NCBI GenBank assembly: GCA_019359275.1
Contig: JAHHHP010000058.1
Location: 1-35,273, forward strand
DNA from: Myxacorys chilensis ATA2-1-KO14
Lineage (GTDB): Bacteria > Cyanobacteriota > Cyanobacteriia > Leptolyngbyales > Leptolyngbyaceae
Direction of reading: 5' to 3'
DNA length: 35,273 bases
Both the position numbers and the translations under genes were made by a program. Under the pieces are notes generated by a model. It was not told the origin of the DNA, searched no databases, and worked only from the letters and a program-made list of their open reading frames with translations. How positions within the stretch are numbered: position 1 is the first letter of the stretch; the number at the start of each line of letters is the position of its first letter. Shown here piece by piece: positions 15,618-24,150 of the stretch.

Positions 15618-18242
15618 ATGCCGCGTTCTGAAAATCCCCGAAGCGTTCCACTCCAGTTACTGTTAGTTGTTCCGTTTGTCCTGCAAATCTTCACCGTCAT
15701 TGGTTTAGTCAGCTACCTTTCATTCCAGAATGGGCAAAAGTCTGTTAGTAGCCTAGCGGATCGATTACGGCAGGAGGTCAGCGCTCGCATTGCTCAGCAT
15801 CTGACTGGTTACATGGAAATTCCTAAACAGCTGACAAGCCTAAATGCCAATGCCATCAAAACAGGAATCGTGAATTCTGAGAACCCCGAAGCGTTGGAGC
15901 AGTTCTTCTGGGGACAGGTAAACTCATTCAACGCTGGCTTTGTATTGTATGGCTCTGGCTCCGGTAATTTTGAATCTGCTGGCTTTGTGTATGACGATCG
16001 CGCCACAATTGGGTACGTCAACCCAGCAAAACACGGCAATTCTAATCTCTACATTTGGGAAGCCGATCGGCTGGGAAGGCGCACAACAAAGCTAGTTGGC
16101 GATTTCGGTGCTTACCCATTTCAGCAAGAAGATTGGTATCGCGCTGCTATTCAGCAGAAGCGGCTTACCTGGACGTCGGTGTATAACTGGCAGGCGGCGC
16201 CATTTTCCCTTGCAATCTCAGCTAGTCTTCCCATTTACGATGCCAATCAACAGTTAAAAGGAGTGGTTGCTAGCGAGCAACGCCTTTCTCAAATTAGCGA
16301 TTTTCTTCGTCAACTGACCGTCAGTCCCTCTGGTAAGACGTTTATCATCGAACGCACTGGGTTGATGATTGGTAGTTCGGTTCCTGAACAGCCTTTCAAA
16401 ATCGTCGATGGCGAACCACAACGCTTGAAAGCATCTGACAGTAAAGACCTGCTGATTCGAGCAACCGCTCAACACTTAAACAATCGCTTTGGTAATCTCA
16501 ATCAAATTCAGCACTCTCAGCAGTTGGATTTTTCGCTCGACCATCAGCCGCAGTTTGTTCAAGTCACTCCCTGGAAAGACGATTTGGGCATTGACTGGCT
16601 GGTCGTCGTCGTCGTTCCCGAATCTGACTTCATGGCGCAGATCTATGCAAACACTCGTACAACTATCTGGCTCTGTCTGCTGGCATTGGCACTAGCGATC
16701 GTTCTAGCATTTCATACCTCGCGTTGGATTACTTACCCCATTCTGCGCTTGAGCCAAGCATCGCAGGCAATTTCAGATGGGGATTTGAATCAGCAGGTTG
16801 AAGCATCAGGAACCAGGGAACTTGCTGCGCTCGCTCGCTCCTTTAACGGGATGACACAGCAACTACGAGAATCCTTTGCTAAATTAGAACATAACGCCCA
16901 TCACGATGCTCTAACAGACTTGCCGAATCGAACCGCGTTTCAACTCAAGCTACAGGAAGCAATTTCGCATGCAGCTGATTCAGTAAATCATGACTCTCCC
17001 TACCTATTTGCCATCCTGTTTCTGGACATAGACTATTTCAAACTAATTAATGACAGCCTAGGGCATTTGGCAGGAGACCAGTTGCTCATAGAAGTTGGAA
17101 AACGATTAAGCACTTCTGTCAGGGCAACCCAAATCTTGAATCAATCCCTGTACACGACCTTGGCTCGGTTTGGTGGGGATGAATTTATTATCTTGGTTGA
17201 CAATATTACAGATATCACCGATGCAATTAAGCTCGCAGACCGCATCTCTCAAGAATTACAGCAACCCTTCACTCTCAAGGAGAATGAACTGTTTATCAGT
17301 ACTAGTATTGGCATCGTTCTCAGCACGATGGGAGATTATCAACCTGAAAGTTTTTTACGCAATGCGGATATTGCTTTGTATTGGGCCAAGTTCAATGGCA
17401 AAGCTCGATATGAAATCTTTGATTCCCAAATGTATACAGAAGTCGTGGAGCGATTGCAGATTGAAACGGATTTAAGGCGTGCGATCGAACGAGAAGAGTT
17501 TGAGGTCTACTACCAACCAATTGTCGATCTCAAAACTCACCAAACTACCGGCTTTGAAGCGCTGGTTCGCTGGTATCATCCAACTCAGGGTATGGTATCT
17601 CCCGATCGATTTATTCCAGTTGCGGAAGAAACAGGAATTATTGTCAGCCTAGACTGGTGGGTTCTTCGTCAAGCCTGCCAGCAAATGCGGCTGTGGCAGC
17701 AACAGTTCGCCTGCTGTCAGTTCATGGTCATGAGCGTCAATCTATCAAGTAAGCAGTTCCTCCAGCCTGACCTAGTTAAACAGATTGATCAGATACTATC
17801 TCAGACGGGGTTGCAACACCACAATTTGAAGCTTGAAATTACTGAAAGCCTGCTAATGAACCAAGGCGAAGCAACTCAGTCTAAACTGACCCAGCTCAGC
17901 AACTCAGGCATTCGGCTCAGTTTAGACGACTTTGGCACAGGCTACTCGTCTCTCAGCTATTTATACCGCTTTCCTATTCACACGCTTAAGATTGATCGTT
18001 CCTTCATTAGCCGCCTTGGAGTAACAGGTGAAACTTTGGAAATTGTTGAAGCAATTATAGTCTTGGCACACAAATTGGGAATGTATGTCATTGCTGAAGG
18101 AGTAGAGACACCTGAGCAACTTGAACAACTTCGAGCAATCTGTTGTGAACAGGCGCAGGGGTATTTGTTCTCCCCTCCACTTCCTGCAGATAGGATTACT
18201 CAGTTTCTGACTAAGCAAGCGAGTTTGAAGATGCTCAAGTAG
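15618..18242 (+). CDS. Membrane sensor Cache-HAMP-GGDEF-EAL (c-di-GMP cyclase/phosphodiesterase)
   Basis: The 874-residue protein has a membrane helix (about 13-35), a large periplasmic double-Cache-like sensor (about 40-340, with DDRATIGYVNPAKHGNSNLY and EDWYRAAIQQ typical of such sensors), a second helix (about 348-368) and a HAMP linker (about 370-422). The GGDEF domain (about 425-605) has an intact RFGGDEF at 517-523 but no RxxD inhibitory site, and a 7-residue insertion just upstream. The EAL domain (about 615-865) has FEALVRW (646-652), SVNLSSKQF, LEITESLL, LDDFGTGYSS and EGVETPEQL, all catalytic positions present. It probably degrades, and may also make, c-di-GMP in response to an extracytoplasmic ligand. 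Both activities are inferred from motifs. Confidence 0.93.
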   Translation: MPRSENPRSVPLQLLLVVPFVLQIFTVIGLVSYLSFQNGQKSVSSLADRLRQEVSARIAQHLTGYMEIPKQLTSLNANAIKTGIVNSENPEALEQFFWGQVNSFNAGFVLYGSGSGNFESAGFVYDDRATIGYVNPAKHGNSNLYIWEADRLGRRTTKLVGDFGAYPFQQEDWYRAAIQQKRLTWTSVYNWQAAPFSLAISASLPIYDANQQLKGVVASEQRLSQISDFLRQLTVSPSGKTFIIERTGLMIGSSVPEQPFKIVDGEPQRLKASDSKDLLIRATAQHLNNRFGNLNQIQHSQQLDFSLDHQPQFVQVTPWKDDLGIDWLVVVVVPESDFMAQIYANTRTTIWLCLLALALAIVLAFHTSRWITYPILRLSQASQAISDGDLNQQVEASGTRELAALARSFNGMTQQLRESFAKLEHNAHHDALTDLPNRTAFQLKLQEAISHAADSVNHDSPYLFAILFLDIDYFKLINDSLGHLAGDQLLIEVGKRLSTSVRATQILNQSLYTTLARFGGDEFIILVDNITDITDAIKLADRISQELQQPFTLKENELFISTSIGIVLSTMGDYQPESFLRNADIALYWAKFNGKARYEIFDSQMYTEVVERLQIETDLRRAIEREEFEVYYQPIVDLKTHQTTGFEALVRWYHPTQGMVSPDRFIPVAEETGIIVSLDWWVLRQACQQMRLWQQQFACCQFMVMSVNLSSKQFLQPDLVKQIDQILSQTGLQHHNLKLEITESLLMNQGEATQSKLTQLSNSGIRLSLDDFGTGYSSLSYLYRFPIHTLKIDRSFISRLGVTGETLEIVEAIIVLAHKLGMYVIAEGVETPEQLEQLRAICCEQAQGYLFSPPLPADRITQFLTKQASLKMLK

Positions 18243-18472
18243 GGTTATTGACCTCCGAAAGTTAAACACGAGAGCACCAAAGAGTACGGTCAACACCTTC
18301 CTGAAGTAGATAGTGCCCTTGAGGAAAGGATGGAAGAAATAGGCTGACTTCAGGTAACAACAGTCGGCACCTGCTGTTTATAGAAATCTAAATCACTCGC
18401 TTTGCCAATCTTGTTCTGTTGTATTCTAAGCAACTAACTTGTGGATATCACACTAGGGCAAGGAACCCAGGC

Positions 18473-19999
18473 ATGCAAAACTCAAAACGATGGACCTTTG
18501 CAGCACAGACCCTTTTGATCAGTCTCGGCTCTGTTCTCAGTATCGCTCAATCTTCTCTTGCTGAGGTTGTGAATATTACTCTACTCCATCTCAACGATAT
18601 TTACGAAATCACTCCCGTCGAAGGTGGAAAAAGGGGTGGGATGGCACGAGTGGCAACGTTACGAAAACAACTGATTGCTAAAAATCCACGAACCTTTACG
18701 CTGTTAGCTGGGGACGCTTTCAGTCCATCTGCCTTGGGAACCGCACAAGTGAATGGAAAACGGTTGGCTGGACAGCAAATGGTAGCTACCATGAATGCTG
18801 CGGGATTCGACTATGCCACACTGGGAAATCATGAATTTGACATTTCAAAAGAAGACTTTTTACAACGGTTAGGAGAATCAAAGTTCAAGTGGTTTTCTAG
18901 CAATGTAGACGATGAAGCAGGGCAACCATTTTCCCAAGTCGATCGTGCCCCTATTTTGATGGTGAAGAGCGATCGCGGAGCAACGATTCGCATTGGTTTA
19001 ATTGGATTAACGCTGGACAGTAATCCAGCATCTTATGTACGGTATCGAGATCCTATCGAAATGGCAAAAACCCAAGTGTCAGCATTGCGGGGTAAAGTCA
19101 ATGCTATTGTGGCGGTGACGCATCTCAGTTTAGAAGAAGACCAGCAATTAGCCGCTGCCGTCCCAGAAATTGATCTCATCCTGGGTGGACACGAACATGA
19201 GAACATCCAGCAATGGCGATTAGTTCCACGTCCCCAACATTCTTCCCGTTGCATTGATCAAGGGATTCCCATCTTTAAAGCCGATGCTAATGCCCGCACC
19301 GTTTATATTCATACCCTCAGATACAATACGGTCAACCGCTGCCTGACGATTGACTCTCAACTGCAACCCATTACACCTGCACTGCCTGAGGATCCAGCCA
19401 CTGCTAAGGTGGTTCAAACGTGGCTGCAAAAGGGATTTCAAGCCTTTCGGACGAGTGGCTTTGAGCCAAATCAAACCGTTGCCACTACTACAGAATTTCT
19501 GGATGGCCTAGAAGAAAGTGTCCGCAACCGACCGACCAATCTGACTCAATTAATTGCGAAAGCAATGATGCGAGAAATTGACGGATCAGAACTCGCCATC
19601 TTTAATAGTGGTTCAGTTCGTATTGACGATCGCTTACCCGCAGGCGCAATCAGCCAATACGATGTCATTCGGATTTTACCGTTTGGCGGAAAAGTTCTAT
19701 CGGTAGAAATGCCAGGAGACCTCCTCAAACGAGTATTAGACCAGGGCAAGGCAAATCGGGGAACAGGCGGCTATTTGCAAACGGCAAATGTCCAGTATGA
19801 CGAAAAAACAGGGTGGCAAATTCAGAAACAACCACTGCAAACGAACCGAAATTATCGAGTCGCGATCAATAATTTTTTGATGAGTGGGAAGGAACAAAAC
19901 CTAGGATTTCTGTCGCTTCAAGCTCCTGGAGTCAAATTAATTGCAGAAAAACGCGATATTCGATTTGCCGTTATTCAAGAGCTACAAACCATTAGGTGA
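18473..19999 (+). CDS. Secreted 5'-nucleotidase/metallophosphatase (UshA-like)
   Basis: From ATG 18473 the 508-residue product has a signal peptide (KRW then a hydrophobic core to about residue 30, cleavage near SSLA-EV). An upstream TTG would add 18 residues before it, so the ATG with AAGGAACC ahead is preferred. The metallophosphatase domain has LLHLNDIYE (37-45), LLAGDAFSPS (77-86), TLGNHEFD (116-123), VAVTHLS and ILGGHEHEN (about 236-244). The C-terminal 5'-nucleotidase domain has FNSGSVRID and DVIRILPFGGKV. These enzymes hydrolyse nucleotides or sugar nucleotides in the periplasm to recover nucleoside and phosphate. The first motif has Asp-Ile-Tyr in place of the usual Asp-x-His, so metal ligation may differ slightly. 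Confidence 0.9.
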   Translation: MQNSKRWTFAAQTLLISLGSVLSIAQSSLAEVVNITLLHLNDIYEITPVEGGKRGGMARVATLRKQLIAKNPRTFTLLAGDAFSPSALGTAQVNGKRLAGQQMVATMNAAGFDYATLGNHEFDISKEDFLQRLGESKFKWFSSNVDDEAGQPFSQVDRAPILMVKSDRGATIRIGLIGLTLDSNPASYVRYRDPIEMAKTQVSALRGKVNAIVAVTHLSLEEDQQLAAAVPEIDLILGGHEHENIQQWRLVPRPQHSSRCIDQGIPIFKADANARTVYIHTLRYNTVNRCLTIDSQLQPITPALPEDPATAKVVQTWLQKGFQAFRTSGFEPNQTVATTTEFLDGLEESVRNRPTNLTQLIAKAMMREIDGSELAIFNSGSVRIDDRLPAGAISQYDVIRILPFGGKVLSVEMPGDLLKRVLDQGKANRGTGGYLQTANVQYDEKTGWQIQKQPLQTNRNYRVAINNFLMSGKEQNLGFLSLQAPGVKLIAEKRDIRFAVIQELQTIR

Positions 20000-20194
20000 T
20001 CAGCTTGTCGTCATGCTATCAATGGCTTATCAGCCTCACGGATACACGTTGAGACAGGGCAACTCAAGCCAAGGATGTAATGTTTTTGACTAACGAGGGA
20101 TACGCTAGTGCTTGAGGGGAGATTGCGATCGCAGGACAGTTTGCTCTTCGACGTTACCAAGCCTTTGCATCAAAGAATATCTACTTACGATCTA

Positions 20195-20539
20195 CTAATA
20201 GCGTGAATTGGTACGTTGATCTGGATACAACCGATTCTTCTGAAATAATTCTGGAGTCTGCCTATCTTGAGCGTTACCATTTAGAGGTGGATCAATTTTG
20301 AGAATTTCTCTAGGTGATGATTCTCGCCAACGCTGTAGCAATCGAACTTCTCGCTCAAACTGAGCCTGCCCTCTGCTAAAAAAATCTTGCGAGTTTGTAG
20401 GAGTAATGTCACGAGTAATGCGTTGTAATTGCTCAGAGGTAATACTCGGCGGAGAAGACGCATTTACTGGAGAAAAGAAGTTAGCAAAAATTGCAATCAG
20501 GGCAACACTCTGAAAAATCACAGTCCTTAACGATAACAT
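20195..20539 (-). CDS. Small secreted protein of unknown function
   Basis: From ATG 20539 the product has 114 residues. A GGAG eight bases ahead of this ATG supports it over the upstream ATG at 20563. Residues 1-27 form a signal peptide (MLSLRTVIFQSVALIAIFA then a Phe/Pro-rich end, cleavage probably after NA). The mature part is short, polar and charged (QRITRD, EREVRLLQRWRE, REILKIDPP) and lacks cysteines; it looks like one or two helices. It stands alone between convergent and divergent neighbours. I do not know the family. Confidence 0.6.
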   Translation of the reverse strand: MLSLRTVIFQSVALIAIFANFFSPVNASSPPSITSEQLQRITRDITPTNSQDFFSRGQAQFEREVRLLQRWRESSPREILKIDPPLNGNAQDRQTPELFQKNRLYPDQRTNSRY

Positions 20540-20813
20540 AGGTGCTTCTCCTAGAGATGGCACAGATTACACGACTTACGCATTGGCAACAGATTTGATA
20601 GCAGATGTAGCCCTCCGGTTCCAACTAAATTGTTAATCTGTTATGGCGGCTATATCGGCAGGCAAAGCTCTTCTGAAGGTATCCGTAATCCACTGCTAAC
20701 CAGAACCCTCTGCGTAGCTTCTAAGATTAGAATCACCTTTAGGCTATCGCGTTTCATGTGGATTCGATAAAGTAGGACAGTAAGCTTATCAAACCGTCAG
20801 AGTTTTCCGCCCC

Positions 20814-21638
20814 TTGTTTCAAAAATCCTCTCTGCACATTCACCTCAGTTTTGATGGATTAGAGTCTGCCCACGCAGCTTATATTGAGATGGGGAATGGA
20901 GCGCCATTACTGATGCTGCATGGCTTCATGGGAGATGGAAGTTGCTGGATGCCACTCATGCATCAGCTTCAAGATCAGTATCGCTGCATTGGTCTTGATC
21001 TATTGGGATTTGGAGACTCAACAAAACCTCTGATTCAGTACAACATTGCTAAAGAAGTTGAATTTCTGCGGCAGGTGGTAGAAGCGTTGCAGTTGGAAAG
21101 TTTTTATCTTTTAGGACATTCATTCGGCGGTTGGGTTGCGTCTGCTTATGCACTGCAGTATCCAGCATCCGTAAAAGGTCTGATCTTGGCAGCTCCAGCC
21201 GGAATTCGGGATGACAGCTTTGCTGGACGCTATGACCATTTGCGTCCATTGCTTTGGCAAACTCCGGTCGTCGATTGGGCACTCCAGCTTGTAAAACCCA
21301 TCGCTCAAGTGTTGAGGCAAGAAAAACCACTGGCACAGATTGCCTGGTTTCGACAGCAACTTAACGCTCAACCTGCGGCACGATCGTTCCTCGTTGATCG
21401 CCTGCGTCCTGAAGATGCGATCGACACCGTTGAAAAAGAAATTTATCGTCTCTCTATTCCCACGTTAGTCATTACGGGTGATCAAGACGATACGATTCCG
21501 CTTTGGCATAGCCAAACCTACGCTGAGAAAGTTCCTCAAGCTGAACTTGCTGTGTTACCTAATGCCAGTCATGCACTGCCTCAAAATCATGCGCTGGAAC
21601 TTGCAAACCTAATTCGGCAACGTATGGCTGCATATTAA
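20814..21638 (+). CDS. Alpha/beta hydrolase
   Basis: The 274-residue protein has a standard alpha/beta-hydrolase layout. The oxyanion loop is LLMLHGFMGDGSCW (about 32-45), and GLDLLGFGDS (about 62-71) follows. The nucleophile elbow is LLGHSFGGWVASAYA (about 97-111, Ser101), the acid is probably Asp223 or Asp224 in VITGDQDDTIP, and the catalytic His is in LPNASHALP (about 247-255). There is no signal peptide. A cap region (about 135-200) is helical. The substrate cannot be told; relatives cleave esters, lactones or C-C bonds. The annotated start is a TTG at 20814, which keeps the first strand; the next ATG (residue 27) is just before the second strand and would remove the first strand. Confidence 0.88.
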   Translation: MFQKSSLHIHLSFDGLESAHAAYIEMGNGAPLLMLHGFMGDGSCWMPLMHQLQDQYRCIGLDLLGFGDSTKPLIQYNIAKEVEFLRQVVEALQLESFYLLGHSFGGWVASAYALQYPASVKGLILAAPAGIRDDSFAGRYDHLRPLLWQTPVVDWALQLVKPIAQVLRQEKPLAQIAWFRQQLNAQPAARSFLVDRLRPEDAIDTVEKEIYRLSIPTLVITGDQDDTIPLWHSQTYAEKVPQAELAVLPNASHALPQNHALELANLIRQRMAAY

Positions 21639-21930
21639 GTCGTTAGTTTGGGAAGCCTAAACGAATAGCACTCACTGACTTAGCGTCGCCGCCTAAGTGC
21701 AGGAGGCTAGTTTAAAGAAAGCGCTTACTAATGCTTACAAAGCGTTAGCTCCTTTATAAAGTTCCGGTTCAGTGACAGGATTTCAGTATCAAATTTGAAT
21801 AAATTCTTTTGCCTGAGTTTAAGTTCTCAGATTTATAAGCCCATCCCTAAATAGAGGCAGATTGAGGCAATCTTCAAGATTGCACCTTCAATAAATACTC
21901 TACCTGCTTCAATCCTCACTCATAAGCGGC

Positions 21931-24150
21931 ATGGCAAACATCCTTCAGCACTTGGAAGCAGAGAGTCCCAAAGAGCCAAGTGTGGCGACCGAACCCTACA
22001 CTAGTGAGAGCCTGTTTGATTCAACCGCTAGAGAATCAGACTGGCTCTTGCAAACGGTGGTTGAGAATTTGAATGATGGGGTAGTGATCACAGACGTTCA
22101 AGAGCGTGTGCAGTTTGTCAATTCCCGGATGGCAAAGCTAGTCGGATGTTCGACGGCTGAAATGGTGGGAAAACCCGCAGAACAGTTTTTCTCAGCGATC
22201 GAAGGGTGGCTAGATTTTCAGGGAGATGACTCTAACAAATCACGACAGTTTTATGGGTGGAAGGAAGGACAGCTCAAGCGAAAAGACGGCAGGAAGTTTT
22301 GGGCTGAAGTCAATTCGACGCTGTTGTGCAATAGCAACGGTGAGCCAGTCGGAACGCTGATTGCCGTGAAAGATATTACCGAGCGAAAGTGGTTAGAGGA
22401 GTATCTTCGACTTTTAGAATCAGTGGTGGTTAATGCCAATGAAATCGTGATGATTTCTCAGGCAGAACCGACCCACGATCCGCTTAGCCTCAGAATTGTT
22501 TACGTCAACGATGCGTTTTCTCGCGCCACGGGTCACAGTTCTGGCGAAATCATCGGTAAATCTGCTCAAATCTTGCTTGGAGAAGACACAGGAGCCTCCG
22601 AACTGGCCCTCATTCGCACATCCTTACTCAATCATGAAGCGGTCAGGGCAGAAGTCATTCTCTACCGTCAGAATGGCTCGCATTTTTGGGTAGACGTCAA
22701 CATGGTTCCGATTCGCAATGAGCAAGGGCAAGTGACACACTTTGTCTCTGTGATGCGAGAAGTCACAGAACGCAAGTTGGCAGAAGAACAGCTTCGTCGC
22801 AATGCGTTTCATGACCCCCTCACCGGATTGCCCAATCGACTCTTGTTTATGGAGCGGCTAACGCAAACCATCAACCGGGCGAAGCAAGATAGCGACTATC
22901 AGTTCGCAGTGCTGTTTTTAGATCTCGATCGCTTCAAAGTCATCAATGACAGTTTGGGGCATATGATCGGCGATCAGCTTTTAGTCGCGATCGCGCGGCG
23001 TCTAGAAGCCTGTGTGTCTGCCCAAGATACCGTCGCACGGCTCGGCGGTGACGAATTTACAATTCTGCTCGAAAACATTCGGAATGAAAGGGACGCGACC
23101 AAAGTTGCGGAGCGCGTCCAGCAAGCCCTCTCCCATCCCTTTGCGCTGAGTGGGCATGAAGTCTTTACCTCTGCCAGCATTGGCATTACCCTCAGCACAA
23201 CCAATTTTGAGCGTCCAGAAGATCTGCTGCGCGGCTCAGACATTGCGATGTATCGGGCAAAAGCTCAGGGCAAAGCCTGCCATGAAGTCTTTGACACCGA
23301 TATGCACACGCATGTGGTGGCGCTAATGCAGTTGGAGAACGATTTGCGAAAAGCGATCGAGCATCAGAACTTTGAGTTGTACTATCAACCGATCGTGGCA
23401 TTGGCCACTGGAAAGATTATGGGCTTTGAGGCGCTAGTGCGGTGGCAGCATGCGGAACAGGGTCTAATTTCACCCGCTAAGTTTGTGCCGATCGCAGAAG
23501 AAACGGGGCTAATCGTTCCCCTCGGACAGTGGGTGTTGCGCGAAGCCTGCCGTCAGCTTAAAGAATGGCAAGATGCCTTCCCCGGTGATGCTTTAACGGT
23601 TAGTGTTAACCTCTCCGGTCGCCAATTTTCGCAGCCAAGTTTGATTAGTCAAATTAAGCAAACGCTACTAGACACAGGGCTAAATGCCCACAGTTTGAAG
23701 CTAGAAATTACAGAAAGCGCCATCATGGAGAACCCTGAATCGGCAATGGACATGCTCCTTCAGCTCAAAGCCATGGGCATTCAGCTATCGGTTGATGACT
23801 TTGGAACGGGCTACTCCTCGCTGGGCTATCTGTACCGATTTCCAATGGATCTTTTAAAGATCGATCAATCGTTTATTAGCCGAGTGGATGTGGATGGAGA
23901 AAAATTAGAACTCGTTCGTACCATTATCACCTTGGCGTGGAACTTGGGGATGGATGTTGTGGCAGAAGGCGTAGAAACAACCAAGCAACTCGCGCAACTA
24001 AAAGCCCTCAAGTGTGAATATGCTCAGGGGTTTCTGTTCTCGAAGCCATTGCCCAAAACAGAGGCGGCAGCGCTGATTGCAACGTTAAATCCGTTCTTGC
24101 AGCTTACACAAGTCCTGCCTATGATCGGGCGTTTACCTGAAAATATCTAG
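21931..24150 (+). CDS. PAS-PAS-GGDEF-EAL c-di-GMP signalling protein
   Basis: The 739-residue soluble protein starts with a PAS domain (about 36-152, NDGVVITDVQERVQFVNSRM and KDITERK at its end). A second PAS-PAC follows (about 160-282, VYVNDAFSRATGHSSGEIIG and VMREVTERK). The GGDEF domain (about 290-450) has an intact RLGGDEF (370-376); the inhibitory RxxD site is missing (SAQD instead). The EAL domain (about 465-715) keeps FEALVRWQH, SVNLSGRQFS, LEITESAIM, VDDFGTGYSS and EGVETTKQL. It has no membrane helices, so the PAS domains presumably sense a cytoplasmic ligand, redox state or light. The last 18 bases overlap the end of mutS on the other strand. Confidence 0.94.
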   Translation: MANILQHLEAESPKEPSVATEPYTSESLFDSTARESDWLLQTVVENLNDGVVITDVQERVQFVNSRMAKLVGCSTAEMVGKPAEQFFSAIEGWLDFQGDDSNKSRQFYGWKEGQLKRKDGRKFWAEVNSTLLCNSNGEPVGTLIAVKDITERKWLEEYLRLLESVVVNANEIVMISQAEPTHDPLSLRIVYVNDAFSRATGHSSGEIIGKSAQILLGEDTGASELALIRTSLLNHEAVRAEVILYRQNGSHFWVDVNMVPIRNEQGQVTHFVSVMREVTERKLAEEQLRRNAFHDPLTGLPNRLLFMERLTQTINRAKQDSDYQFAVLFLDLDRFKVINDSLGHMIGDQLLVAIARRLEACVSAQDTVARLGGDEFTILLENIRNERDATKVAERVQQALSHPFALSGHEVFTSASIGITLSTTNFERPEDLLRGSDIAMYRAKAQGKACHEVFDTDMHTHVVALMQLENDLRKAIEHQNFELYYQPIVALATGKIMGFEALVRWQHAEQGLISPAKFVPIAEETGLIVPLGQWVLREACRQLKEWQDAFPGDALTVSVNLSGRQFSQPSLISQIKQTLLDTGLNAHSLKLEITESAIMENPESAMDMLLQLKAMGIQLSVDDFGTGYSSLGYLYRFPMDLLKIDQSFISRVDVDGEKLELVRTIITLAWNLGMDVVAEGVETTKQLAQLKALKCEYAQGFLFSKPLPKTEAAALIATLNPFLQLTQVLPMIGRLPENI

